From Curvibacter sp. GWA2_63_95 (GTDB lineage: Bacteria; Pseudomonadota; Gammaproteobacteria; Burkholderiales; Burkholderiaceae_C): a stretch of 62,647 nucleotides of DNA. Position 1 is the first letter of the stretch, and every line of letters starts with the position of its first letter. Shown here piece after piece: positions 34,104-42,650 of this stretch. Location of the stretch: positions 1-62,647 of the forward strand of contig MGPB01000012.1 of assembly GCA_001795455.1 (NCBI GenBank), written 5' to 3'. Both the position numbers and the translations under genes were made by a program. The notes beneath the pieces were generated by a model, which was given only the letters and a program-made list of their open reading frames with translations, was not told the DNA's origin and made no database searches.

Positions 34104-35204
34104 TTAGTGGCAGTAAATGCGGGCGCCGCTCTTGTCGAACAACAGGGCCTTGGCCGCGTCAAAGCGCGCTTCCAATGCCTGGCCCGAGCGCAGGCTGCGG
34201 CCGTGTTTGCTCTCCATCACCACCATCACGCCGCTGCTGGAGCGTGCGTACACAAAGGTTTCGCCGCCCAGGTGCTCCAGCATGTCAATGGTGACGGGCA
34301 GCGTGGCGCTGCCGTCTTCCACGAAGTGTTCGGGCCGCACGCCGACCGACACCTCGGTGCCCACAGCGGGCAGGTTGCCGTCCAGTGGCAGCGTCACCAC
34401 CGCATTGCCAAAGCCTGCCAGACGCACTTGGCACTGGTTCACGCCGTTGGCGCGCAGGTGGCCGCTCACGGTGCCGTCAAAGAAGTTCATGCGCGGCGAG
34501 CCGATGAAGCCGGCCACAAAGGTGTTGGCCGGGTTGTCGTACAGCTCCAGCGGCGCACCTACCTGCTCCACCACACCGGCGCGCAGTACCACGATCTTGT
34601 CGGCCAGCGTCATGGCCTCCACCTGGTCGTGCGTCACGTAGATGATGGTGCTGCCCAGCTCGCGGTGCAGGCGCGCAATTTCGATGCGCATGTGCACGCG
34701 CAACTCGGCGTCGAGGTTGGAGAGTGGCTCGTCAAACAAAAACACCTGCGGGTCGCGCACGATGGCACGGCCGATGGCCACGCGCTGGCGCTGCCCGCCC
34801 GACAGGGCCTTGGGCTTGCGGTCCATCAGCGGCTCCAGGCCCAAAATCTTGGCGGCAGCGTCGACCTTGGTGGCAACTTCGGCCTTGGGAACACCGGCGT
34901 GCTTGAGGGCAAAGCCCATGTTTTCGCGCACCGTCATGTGGGGGTAGAGCGCGTAGCTCTGGAACACCATGGCAATGCCGCGCTTGGACGGGTCCACATG
35001 GTTCATCACCTGGTCGCCGATGCGCAACTCGCCGCTGGTGATGTCCTCCAGGCCCGAGATGGCGCGCAACAGCGTGGATTTGCCGCAGCCTGAGGGGCCC
35101 ACGAACACTACGAACTCGCCGTGTTTGATGTCCAGGTCCACGCCCCGGATGATGTCGATATTGCCGAATGATTTGCGGACCTGGGTGAGTTTGACGTCTG
35201 CCAT
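34104..35204 (-). CDS. Carbohydrate ABC transporter ATP-binding protein (MalK/UgpC-like)
   Basis: 366 residues from an ATG at 35204 (MADVKLTQVRKSFG). It has Walker A GPSGCGKST, signature LSGGQRQRVAIGRA, Walker B VFLFDEPLSNLD and IYVTHDQVEAMTLADK, then a C-terminal TOBE/OB domain from about residue 235. It is the shared type of ATPase for CUT1 oligosaccharide importers. It lies between the two glycosidase genes and energises the permeases at 37479-39195. The open frame upstream of 35204 overlaps the end of the GH2 gene and is not needed. Confidence 0.93.
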   Translation of the reverse strand: MADVKLTQVRKSFGNIDIIRGVDLDIKHGEFVVFVGPSGCGKSTLLRAISGLEDITSGELRIGDQVMNHVDPSKRGIAMVFQSYALYPHMTVRENMGFALKHAGVPKAEVATKVDAAAKILGLEPLMDRKPKALSGGQRQRVAIGRAIVRDPQVFLFDEPLSNLDAELRVHMRIEIARLHRELGSTIIYVTHDQVEAMTLADKIVVLRAGVVEQVGAPLELYDNPANTFVAGFIGSPRMNFFDGTVSGHLRANGVNQCQVRLAGFGNAVVTLPLDGNLPAVGTEVSVGVRPEHFVEDGSATLPVTIDMLEHLGGETFVYARSSSGVMVVMESKHGRSLRSGQALEARFDAAKALLFDKSGARIYCH

Positions 35205-35230
35205 GTTGTGTTCCTCGTCGACTCGATAAT

Positions 35231-37468
35231 TTACGCGGCGCGCAGCGCCACGCGCTGTTCGCCCATGCGGCGGGTGGATACGCGCAGCGAGATGTCGCCC
35301 ACCGCGCCGGTGGTCTCCAGCCAAAAGCCGGTGGTGCCTCCTTTGAGCGTGAGCAGATCGGGGCCCAGCAACTTGGCCGCACCGCTTACCTCAACTTGCA
35401 CCACATCGTCCATAAACGGCAGCAAGCGGCCGGCCTGGTCCAGCGCGCGCACGATGACGCGGGTGGCGTCCTTCTCATGGGCGTGCAGCTCGGTGTCGTC
35501 CACCTGCACTTGCAGGGTGGTGGGCACCGGGTTGCCCGAGAGCTTGACGGTGGAAACCGCCTTGCCATTGATGTAGCCGGTGACGGTGGCATCGCGCCAC
35601 AACATGCCCCAGGCGCCCAGGTCGTTCATGTTGACGTGGCGGCTGTCAAAGATCACTGGCGCGTGCGGCAGGTGCGGGTAGCGCTCGCGGTCGGGTTCGG
35701 CGCGTTTGGGTGCAAAGTCGCCCACTTGCAGTTCCACGTAGTCGCAGTTGGTCAGCACGATCAGGGGCAGCACTTCGCAGCGGTCCTTTTCGCCACGAGC
35801 CCAGTAGGTCACAGGCTGCAACACGATTTGTTCGGCCGGGCTGCACTGGCTGGTGTAGCCCCAGGCGGCGAATTTGGGTTCGCGGAAGATGTCCATCACG
35901 CCGTGGTGGCAGACGCGGTCACCCGCGCCAAAGTCTTTGTGCGTGTTGTAGTCGTACATGCACCAGCCGATGGCGCCGCTGATGACCGGGTTCTCATAGG
36001 CCTTGTTCAGCACATCCAGATGGCGAGTCACATGTTCGGCCTGGCGGTCTTCGGGGTCGATGCGTTTGGTGGGGTACATGTGGCCGTTGAACTCGGTGAT
36101 GAGGTAGGGCACCTCATGGTCCAGCCCGGTCACCTGGCGCGGCTGGCGCAGCGGCGTGGGGGCAATGCCTTTCATCCACTCGGGCGTGGCCACGTGGCAG
36201 AAGTCGTTGACGGTGTATACGTCTTCCAGCAGCTCGCTGTTTTCGATGTAGCGCACGCCACCGGTTTGGCGGGTTGTGTCCAGGCTGCGGGCCATGGCGT
36301 TGGTGCGGGTGTAGAAGTCGTGGTTGTCTTGCGACTCGTTGATACGCACGCCCCAGATGATGATGGAGGGGTGGTTCCAGTCGCGCTCCACCATGCGGCG
36401 CACGTTTTCTACCGACTCGTCTTGCCAGGCCTGACCACCAATATGCTGCCAGCCCGGGATCTCTTCAAACACCAGCAGGCCAATCTCGTCACAGCGGTCT
36501 AGAAAGTAGCTGGACTGCGGGTAGTGCGAGGTGCGCACCAGGTTGCACTTGAGCGTGTGCTTCATCACGTCGGCGTCTTTTTCCTGCGCGCGCTGGCCCA
36601 TGGCGTAGCCCACATAGGGGTAGCTCTGGTGGCGGTTCAGGCCGCGGATCTTGAGGTGTTTGCCGTTGAGGAAAAAACCCTCGGTGGTGAAGCGTGCGGT
36701 GCGGAAACCAAAGCGCGTGCTGAGTTGGTCGCGGTTGTCCAGCGTGGCGCGCACCAGGTACAGCTGGGGTGCATCAAGCTCCCAGCGTTCGAGGCCGGGC
36801 AGAGATTCAAACGTGGCTTCAAAGCCCGTGGTGCCGAGGCCCACGGTCTGCTGATGCAGCACGGTGCCGTCTACCTGGCAGAGTTCCACCAAGACCTTGC
36901 CACCCACCGCGGCGTTGCTGGGGTTGGCGATGCAACCTTTGACCCGCACCCCCTTGGCGTCGCTGAGCTCGTGGGAGGTTTCTACCTTGAGGTTGGCAAT
37001 CGATACTGGGTCCGTGACCTGCAGCCATACGTCGCGGTAAATGCCGGCATAGGTCAGGTAGTCGATCTGGCCACCAAAGGGTGGAATCTCGGGGTTCTCG
37101 CTGCCGTCCACCTTCACGGTGATGAGGTTGTCGCCTTCTTTCAGCAGGCCGGTGAGGCGGGCGCTGAAGGGGGTGTAGCCGTCTTTGTGGGCGGCCACTT
37201 GCTGACCGTTGACCCAGACCACGCTGTTGGCCATGGCGCCGTCGAAGCGCAGGGTCACTTCGCGGCCCGCCCATGCGGGCTGCCAGGCCAGGGTGGTTTG
37301 GTAGCCGAACTCCGCCTGGAAGCTGCGTTCGTCGAAGTAGGTCATGTCCAGGTCCACCGCGTTGTGCGGCAGGCGCACGGCAGTGCCGGGCTGGGCCTGG
37401 GTGATCAGTGCAGGCGAAAAAGAGGTGTGAAAGGTCCAGCCCGAGACGAGCTTGCTAACGGTACGCAT
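35231..37468 (-). CDS. Beta-galactosidase-like enzyme, glycoside hydrolase family 2
   Basis: 745 residues. The N-terminal sugar-binding beta sandwich (VTLRFDGAMANSVVWVNG, YAGIYRDVWLQV) is followed by an immunoglobulin-like domain and a TIM barrel from about residue 275. The barrel includes LKIRGLNRHQSYPYVG, the acid/base Glu in IIWGVRINESQDN, and the presumed nucleophile Glu in YLITEFNGHMYPTKR. No signal peptide is seen, so it acts in the cytoplasm. Beta-galactosidase is the likeliest activity given the GH36 partner; beta-glucuronidase or beta-mannosidase of the same family cannot be excluded. Confidence 0.9.
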   Translation of the reverse strand: MRTVSKLVSGWTFHTSFSPALITQAQPGTAVRLPHNAVDLDMTYFDERSFQAEFGYQTTLAWQPAWAGREVTLRFDGAMANSVVWVNGQQVAAHKDGYTPFSARLTGLLKEGDNLITVKVDGSENPEIPPFGGQIDYLTYAGIYRDVWLQVTDPVSIANLKVETSHELSDAKGVRVKGCIANPSNAAVGGKVLVELCQVDGTVLHQQTVGLGTTGFEATFESLPGLERWELDAPQLYLVRATLDNRDQLSTRFGFRTARFTTEGFFLNGKHLKIRGLNRHQSYPYVGYAMGQRAQEKDADVMKHTLKCNLVRTSHYPQSSYFLDRCDEIGLLVFEEIPGWQHIGGQAWQDESVENVRRMVERDWNHPSIIIWGVRINESQDNHDFYTRTNAMARSLDTTRQTGGVRYIENSELLEDVYTVNDFCHVATPEWMKGIAPTPLRQPRQVTGLDHEVPYLITEFNGHMYPTKRIDPEDRQAEHVTRHLDVLNKAYENPVISGAIGWCMYDYNTHKDFGAGDRVCHHGVMDIFREPKFAAWGYTSQCSPAEQIVLQPVTYWARGEKDRCEVLPLIVLTNCDYVELQVGDFAPKRAEPDRERYPHLPHAPVIFDSRHVNMNDLGAWGMLWRDATVTGYINGKAVSTVKLSGNPVPTTLQVQVDDTELHAHEKDATRVIVRALDQAGRLLPFMDDVVQVEVSGAAKLLGPDLLTLKGGTTGFWLETTGAVGDISLRVSTRRMGEQRVALRAA

Positions 37469-37478
37469 GTGAAAAACC

Positions 37479-38297
37479 TTATTTGACGGAGCCCAGCATG
37501 CCCTGTACGAACTGCCGTTGCATTGCGAAAAAGACGACCAGGGTGGGCAAGGTGGCCAGCATGGCCGCCAGCATGATCACGCCGAAGTCTGGGAAGTAGG
37601 CCGAGCCCAATGAGGACAAGACCAGGGTGATGGTTTTGAGCTCCGGGGACTGCAGCACGATGAGGGGCCAGAGGAAGTTGTTCCAGGCCGCCATGAACAC
37701 GATGATGAAGGCCGCCGCATAGGTGGAGCGCATCACCGGCACATAGACAAACAGAAAAATCTGCCATTCCTTGAGGCCGTCCAGGCGCGCGGCTTCGCGC
37801 AGCTCGGGGGGGAAGGCCTTGGTGCTCTGGCGGAAGTAAAACACGATGTAGGCCGAGGCCAGTGCCGGCAAGATGACGCCCAGGTGGGTGTCCAGCAAAT
37901 CGAATTGCGCCATCAGGATGAACAGCGGAATCATCAGCGCGGCAAACGGCACCATCAGCGTGAGCAGCAGACCGTTGTAAACGCGCTCGCGCGCCTTGGA
38001 GCTGAACACTTCAAAGCCATACCCCGCCAGGGAGGAGATGAGCAGCGTGAAAAAGCCGCCGACGATGGCAATCTTTCCGGAGTTCCAGAAGACCTGGGCC
38101 ACGTCAAAACTCTTGTTGAGTTTGTCGAAGTTCTCCAGCAAGGCGCTACCCAGCGTGAACTTGCCCTTGGTGACGTCCACCGAGGCGTTGGTGGCGCTGA
38201 TCACCATCCAGGCAAAGGGGAACAGGGAAACAAAGGCCATCACCCCCAGAAAGAGGTAGACACCGGCCATGCGAAATTTTTCGGTCCAGTTGCTCAT
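37479..38297 (-). CDS. Carbohydrate ABC transporter permease (MalG-like)
   Basis: 272 residues from the ATG at 38297, which lies one base after the stop of the upstream permease, with GGGAG as ribosome site. Six helices and the EAA loop REAARLDGLKEWQIFLFVYVP (key: EAARLDG) are seen. The C-terminus FVQGMLGSVK is the usual end of MalG-type subunits. With the partner at 38299 it forms the channel for the imported galactoside. Confidence 0.93.
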   Translation of the reverse strand: MSNWTEKFRMAGVYLFLGVMAFVSLFPFAWMVISATNASVDVTKGKFTLGSALLENFDKLNKSFDVAQVFWNSGKIAIVGGFFTLLISSLAGYGFEVFSSKARERVYNGLLLTLMVPFAALMIPLFILMAQFDLLDTHLGVILPALASAYIVFYFRQSTKAFPPELREAARLDGLKEWQIFLFVYVPVMRSTYAAAFIIVFMAAWNNFLWPLIVLQSPELKTITLVLSSLGSAYFPDFGVIMLAAMLATLPTLVVFFAMQRQFVQGMLGSVK

Positions 38298-38298
38298 G

Positions 38299-39195
38299 TC
38301 AGTTGCGCTCCCGGGCGGCATAAAACTGGATGGCGGCCAGCGCAGCGACCAGCAGCACGATGACGTAGGACACCGTGGCGGCGTAGCCGAAGTTGGGCAC
38401 GAACTTGAACGACAGGTTGTAGATGTACATGGACAGCGTGAGCGTGTTGTCGGAGAACACGGTGCCCACGGTGGTGATGTTCATGGGTTCATCAAACAAC
38501 TGCAGCGTGCCGATGGTGGATGTCACCGTGGTGAACAGGATCACCGGCTTCAGATTGGGAATGGTGATGGAGACAAAGCGGCGGTAGGCCGAGATGCCAT
38601 CGATGCGGGCGGCCTCGTAGATCGACTTGTCGATGTTCTGCATGGCCGCCAGATAAAAGATCATGTTGTAGCCAGTCCAGCGCCAGGTGATGGCGATGAT
38701 GATGACCACCTTGGACCAGAACGGGTCGTTGAGCCAGGGAATGGGCTCGCTGATGAGGCCCAGCCACGCCAGTGCGTGGTTGACCAGGCCGTCATACGAG
38801 AACATGCTCTTGAACACCACCGAATACGCCACCAGGGAGGTGACGCACGGCAGAAACACTGCCGTGCGCAACAGCCCGCGAAAGCGCAGGTTCGGCATGT
38901 TCAGGCAGCTGGCCATGACCAGCGCCAGCAACAGCATGATGGGCACCTGGATCACCAGAAAAATGCAGGTGTTTTGCAGCGCCTTCAGGAATACAGGGTC
39001 ACCGGCCAGACGCACCACGTTGCCCACGCCTACGAACTCCACCACCGTTCCCTGCCCGGCGTGCAGGGACATCCACAGCGAGCGGACGATCGGGTAGGCC
39101 ATGAAGACCCCGATCAGTCCGAGCGCAATGGAAACAAATAGCCAACCGTTGACGTCGTAAAAACGCCGGTAGCTGGTCGTAGGCTTGGGCGCCAT
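38299..39195 (-). CDS. Carbohydrate ABC transporter permease (MalF-like)
   Basis: 298 residues with six or seven helices, starting after a short cytoplasmic tail (MAPKPTTSYRRFYDVNGW). The coupling loop YEAARIDGISAYRRFVSITIP is present (key: EAARIDG). It has an AAAGGAGC ribosome site. The binding-protein gene stops 30 bases upstream, so binding protein, MalF and MalG form one unit with the glycosidases downstream. Confidence 0.93.
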   Translation of the reverse strand: MAPKPTTSYRRFYDVNGWLFVSIALGLIGVFMAYPIVRSLWMSLHAGQGTVVEFVGVGNVVRLAGDPVFLKALQNTCIFLVIQVPIMLLLALVMASCLNMPNLRFRGLLRTAVFLPCVTSLVAYSVVFKSMFSYDGLVNHALAWLGLISEPIPWLNDPFWSKVVIIIAITWRWTGYNMIFYLAAMQNIDKSIYEAARIDGISAYRRFVSITIPNLKPVILFTTVTSTIGTLQLFDEPMNITTVGTVFSDNTLTLSMYIYNLSFKFVPNFGYAATVSYVIVLLVAALAAIQFYAARERN

Positions 39196-39225
39196 GGTGC
39201 TCCTTTGGTGCAGTGTTGCCGTGTC

Positions 39226-40500
39226 TTACTTGATTTGCGAGGCGAGCTGGTTGTGGATGTTTTCCAGCGCCTTCTCGACCGGCAGACCTTGTGCCAAAGC
39301 AGGCAGTTGGGCGGCCACGGCGGCGTCGCCTTCGGCGGTGTAAATGCCGTAGTTCACGCTAGGCACTTTGCCCATCCAGTCGCTGAACTGCTGCCACACC
39401 TTGGCGCCACCGAAGAAGGGGTCGGCTTCGGAGTACGCCTTGCCATTGCGCGATGCCAGCAGCGAGCCCACCGCACCGCGGGATTGCAGAATGGTCTGGT
39501 AGAAGTCCACATCCTTGGCGTACACCTCGTTGAGGAAGTCCGCTGCGGCAGCCTTCTCTTTGCCGGCTGCCAGCACGTACCAGCTGGAGCCGCCCAGGTT
39601 GGAGGCGTTGACGGCGCCTGGCACGCTCAAACGGGGGGTGGCGGCCACGGCCCATTTTCCGGACTGGCTGGCTTCGGCCTTGACCGAGCCGGTGATCCAC
39701 ACGCCGGTGATGACGGACGCGACATCACCCTTGTTCAAGGCACCGACCCACTCGCCCCAGCCCGAGGTGGGCTTGTAGATGCCGGTCTTCATGAACTTGA
39801 CTTGGGTTTCCAGCGCGGCCTTGAGGGCGGGGTTGTTCTTGATGTCGAGCTTGCCATCCTTGTCAAAGTACCAGCGGCCGGCGGACTGCATCATGATGCG
39901 GATGCTGGCAATGTCTTGCGGGTCCATGGCAAACATCTTCTTGCCGGTTTTGGTTTCGACCTGCTTGCCGATTTCCAGGTAGCGGTCCCAGGTGATGTTC
40001 TGCATGTCCTTGTCGCTGAAGCCGGCCTGCTTGATCAGGTCGCTGCGGTAGTACATGCCGGAGACACCGGTATCAAACGGCACGCCATAAACCTTGCCGC
40101 CCATGGTCATCAGGTTGACCTTGTAGCTGGCAAAACCCTTGTGGTCCACCTTGCCGGACAGGGGCTCAAACGCGCCCGGGAAAGAGCGCAGGTACTTGGG
40201 GGCGTTGTAGTCTTCCACCAGCACGATGTCCGGCAGGGTCTTGGTCACGCCCGAAGCCAGCGTGGTTTGCAGCTTTTGCTCCACGTCGGCCTTGGCCATG
40301 TCGATGATCTTGAACGTCACGCCGGGGTGCTTGGCGGTGTAGCGCTTGGCCGCCTCTTGCATGATGGCGATGTTGAAGTTCGGGTCCCAGGCCCAGATGG
40401 TGACTTCACCGGCGTTGGCGGCGTGGCTGGCCATCAGGCCGGAGGTGCTCAGGACCAGACCGATCATGGTGCTGAGGGTGCTGCGTTTGGCGAAATTCAT
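39226..40500 (-). CDS. Carbohydrate ABC transporter substrate-binding protein
   Basis: 424 residues from the ATG at 40500 with AGGAAAAC upstream. A signal peptide is seen at about residues 1-30 (ending ANA before GEVTIWAW). It is a family 1 extracellular solute-binding protein: EAAKRYTAKHPGVTFKI, LPDIVLVEDY, YGVPFDTGVSGMYYRSDL and GEWVGALNKGDVASV are typical of oligosaccharide binders. It is the first gene of the galactoside operon, whose promoter region holds two identical LacI-type palindromes. The ligand is probably an alpha- or beta-galactoside, judged from the glycosidases. Confidence 0.93.
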   Translation of the reverse strand: MNFAKRSTLSTMIGLVLSTSGLMASHAANAGEVTIWAWDPNFNIAIMQEAAKRYTAKHPGVTFKIIDMAKADVEQKLQTTLASGVTKTLPDIVLVEDYNAPKYLRSFPGAFEPLSGKVDHKGFASYKVNLMTMGGKVYGVPFDTGVSGMYYRSDLIKQAGFSDKDMQNITWDRYLEIGKQVETKTGKKMFAMDPQDIASIRIMMQSAGRWYFDKDGKLDIKNNPALKAALETQVKFMKTGIYKPTSGWGEWVGALNKGDVASVITGVWITGSVKAEASQSGKWAVAATPRLSVPGAVNASNLGGSSWYVLAAGKEKAAAADFLNEVYAKDVDFYQTILQSRGAVGSLLASRNGKAYSEADPFFGGAKVWQQFSDWMGKVPSVNYGIYTAEGDAAVAAQLPALAQGLPVEKALENIHNQLASQIK

Positions 40501-40628
40501 GGTGTGTTTTCCTGTCTCTGTGTCAATGAATGTTGTGGGCAAGTGGCGCGCAGTAGAACACTGGTGCGCCGGGCTTGTTGTCTCCGGTTGGCGTGTGATG
40601 ACGGTGGTGCGACTGGCATCCTTTCCAA

Positions 40629-40646
40629 AATTTAAGCGGTTAAATT
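40629..40646. promoter_or_regulatory. LacI-family operator, copy 1
   Basis: AATTTAAGCGGTTAAATT is a near-perfect 18-base palindrome with a central CG, the usual form of LacI/GalR operators. It lies 129 bases before the binding-protein start. An identical site occurs at 40731, 102 bases away centre to centre, close to ten helical turns. Confidence 0.8.
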
Positions 40647-40730
40647 TCTGACCCGACCTGCGGCCTGCGTTCGCTGACTGGCCAAGGGCGCACCCTCCCG
40701 GAAGCGCCCTTGCCACACCCCGAAAATTAA

Positions 40731-40748
40731 AATTTAAGCGGTTAAATT
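40731..40748. promoter_or_regulatory. LacI-family operator, copy 2
   Basis: Identical in all 18 bases to the site at 40629-40646 and in the same orientation. It lies 115 bases before the divergent LacI gene. Exact duplication suggests cooperative binding or looping by the neighbouring regulator, and control of both divergent transcripts. Confidence 0.8.
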
Positions 40749-40767
40749 CAGCAATTTTTGGAGTATA

Positions 40768-40813
40768 CCTAGGGGTATTCGCAAAATAACTGCGTCCTAG
40801 GGTAAGTCCTAGG
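40768..40813. promoter_or_regulatory. Three CCTAGG palindromes upstream of the LacI gene
   Basis: CCTAGG occurs at 40768-40773, 40796-40801 and 40808-40813, the last two within direct repeats GTCCTAGG. Three copies of this rare hexamer in 46 bases next to the LacI start suggest a binding region for another regulator or part of the lacI promoter. The 362-base gap 40501-40862 holds nothing else I can name besides the two operators. Confidence 0.35.
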
Positions 40814-40862
40814 ATTCAAAAAACGTATCAATCGATGCCAGTTCACACCAAGTTGCAGCACC

Positions 40863-41882
40863 ATGGCCACCCTGAGTGAAGTCGCCCGCCTGGCCGGAGT
40901 TACCACCGCCACCGTCTCCAACGTGCTGCGCAACACGCAGAAGGTGAAGCCTGCCACCGTGCAAAAGGTGCAAGAAGCGATTGCCGCCACCGGTTACCGG
41001 CCCAATCTCATGGCACGCGCACTGGCCGAGGGCAAATCGTCGATGGTGGCGCTGGTGCTGCCCGATATCAACAACCCCTTCTACCCCGAGTTCGTGCGCG
41101 TGGCCGAGCGGGTGGCGCGGCACCGCAACTACTTCTTGATGGTGTGCAACACCGACGAGCGCCCCGACATTGGCCGCGCCTACCTGCAGCAGATTGCCGG
41201 CACCCTGGCAGACGGCGTGCTGGTGCTGCACACCGGTATCAGTGCGGATGACATCAATGAGTTGAAGACCCGCCGCTCGCCCATCGTGCTGGCGTCCGAA
41301 GAGCAGGTGGACCTGGCCAACCAGATTCCCCACGTGGTGGTGAACTTCCACCGCGCGGGCGAGATTGCGGGCCAACATTTGCTGGCGCTGGGGCACCGCC
41401 GCATTGGCGCCATCGTCGGCTGTGGCCTGGAGGGCATGCAGCTTGGCCGCCTCAACGGTTTCAAAAGCGCCCTCGCCGCCAGTGGCATCACGTTGGACGA
41501 TGCCATGGTCCGCAACGTGAGCGACACCGTGGCCGGCGGCCACGAAGCCACCGACGCGCTGCTGGCCCAACACCCGGACCTCACCGCCCTTTTCTGCACC
41601 AACGACCTGATGGCCTACGGTGCCAGCCAGGCCCTGGCCGACCGCGGCATCCGCATCCCGCAAGACATCTCGCTCATCGGCGTGACCGATATCCAGCTGG
41701 CGCGCGACATGCGCCCGGCCCTCACCACCGTGGCCCTGGGCATTGAGCAGGTGGCCACCATCTCCATCAACCTGCTGCTGGACCTGATTGAAAACCCGGC
41801 GCACGAGCCCACCATCGTGCATGTGCCTGACCCGGTGCTGGTGGTGCGCGCCTCCACCGGTCCGGTGCGCAGCGGCGCCTGA
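40863..41882 (+). CDS. LacI family transcriptional regulator of the galactoside operon
   Basis: 339 residues. The N-terminal helix-turn-helix is TLSEVARLAGVTTATVSNVL, with the hinge helix NLMARALAEG near residue 50, followed by a periplasmic-binding-protein-like effector domain (VALVLPDINNPFYPEFV, GHRRIGAIVG, AVFCTND-like ALFCTNDLMAYG). It is divergent from the binding-protein gene with the duplicated palindromes between. It most likely represses the operon until a galactoside or its product binds. Confidence 0.94.
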   Translation: MATLSEVARLAGVTTATVSNVLRNTQKVKPATVQKVQEAIAATGYRPNLMARALAEGKSSMVALVLPDINNPFYPEFVRVAERVARHRNYFLMVCNTDERPDIGRAYLQQIAGTLADGVLVLHTGISADDINELKTRRSPIVLASEEQVDLANQIPHVVVNFHRAGEIAGQHLLALGHRRIGAIVGCGLEGMQLGRLNGFKSALAASGITLDDAMVRNVSDTVAGGHEATDALLAQHPDLTALFCTNDLMAYGASQALADRGIRIPQDISLIGVTDIQLARDMRPALTTVALGIEQVATISINLLLDLIENPAHEPTIVHVPDPVLVVRASTGPVRSGA

Positions 41883-41903
41883 GCGGGCCGCGGCAGGCGC
41901 GCG

Positions 41904-42530
41904 CTAAAGTGTGTCGATGGGGTTGCTGGCGGCCTCGTTGCCGATGGCGAAACGGTCGCGGCAGCGCGTGTAAAAACTCGCACCAAAACGCCCTACCGGG
42001 TGGTAGTCCTGCAGGCGCACGCGCCAGGCCTCGGTGTCAATCAGGCCGTCGCGCGCGCTGAGCCACAGCACCCGGCCAATGAAGACGTAGCGGCTGGCCG
42101 TCTCCAGGGTTTCGTGCAGCACGCATTCAAAGGCCACGGGCGCCTCGGCGATGCGTGGCGGGCGCACGCTGTGCGATGGGGTGGCGTGCAGGCCCACGGC
42201 GTCCAGCTCGCTCACGGAGGCCGGAAAGCTCTCGCCACACGCGTGCATCTGGGCAGCCAGGGCCTCGTCGCTCATGTGCACCACAAACTCGCGCTGGGAC
42301 AGGATGTTGGCCGCCGTGTCCTTGAGCCGCCCGTCCTGCAGGCGGTTGATGCTGAGCATCACCACCGGCGGGTCTTCGCCCAGCATGTTGAACATCGAGA
42401 ATGGCGCCGCATTCACCACGCCCATCGCGCTGAGCGTGGTCACCAGCGCGATGGGGCGTGGCACGATCAGGCTGGCCATGAGCTTGTAGCGCTGGTAAGC
42501 GCTGATCTGGGAAAAGTCGACTTCGGTCAT
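41904..42530 (-). CDS. Flavin reductase-like FMN-binding protein
   Basis: 208 residues from the ATG at 42530 (MTEVDFSQI); a TTG at 42548 is in frame. It has the split-barrel FMN-binding fold of the DIM6/NTAB family (LIVPRPIALVTTLSAMGVVNAAPFSMFN has the key RPIALV and NAAPFS pieces; PPVVMLSINR, REFVVHMSDE). Members bind FMN and act as flavin reductases or oxygenases. It follows the decarboxylase gene on the same strand after a gap of 100 bases that holds a dispersed repeat. The partner enzyme is unknown. Confidence 0.85.
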   Translation of the reverse strand: MTEVDFSQISAYQRYKLMASLIVPRPIALVTTLSAMGVVNAAPFSMFNMLGEDPPVVMLSINRLQDGRLKDTAANILSQREFVVHMSDEALAAQMHACGESFPASVSELDAVGLHATPSHSVRPPRIAEAPVAFECVLHETLETASRYVFIGRVLWLSARDGLIDTEAWRVRLQDYHPVGRFGASFYTRCRDRFAIGNEAASNPIDTL

Positions 42531-42582
42531 GCGCGCAGGCACTTGCAAGGGGCATGCCGATCGCCGATCAGCGTCTCAAAAT

Positions 42583-42650
42583 GCTATCAAATAAGGAGCT
42601 GTTTGCGCAATATTCATGGGGGATAGAGCCCTATTTGGCTTGAAAATCGC
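42583..42650 (+). repeat. Dispersed repeat, copy 5, spanning the decarboxylase stop codon
   Basis: GCTAT-CAAATAA-GGAGC, then TGTTTGCGCAATATTC, GGGGGATAGAGCCC and a TATTTGGCTTGAAAA tail. The leftward decarboxylase gene ends inside this tail: its final residues FQAK and the TAG stop are repeat sequence. Confidence 0.72.
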
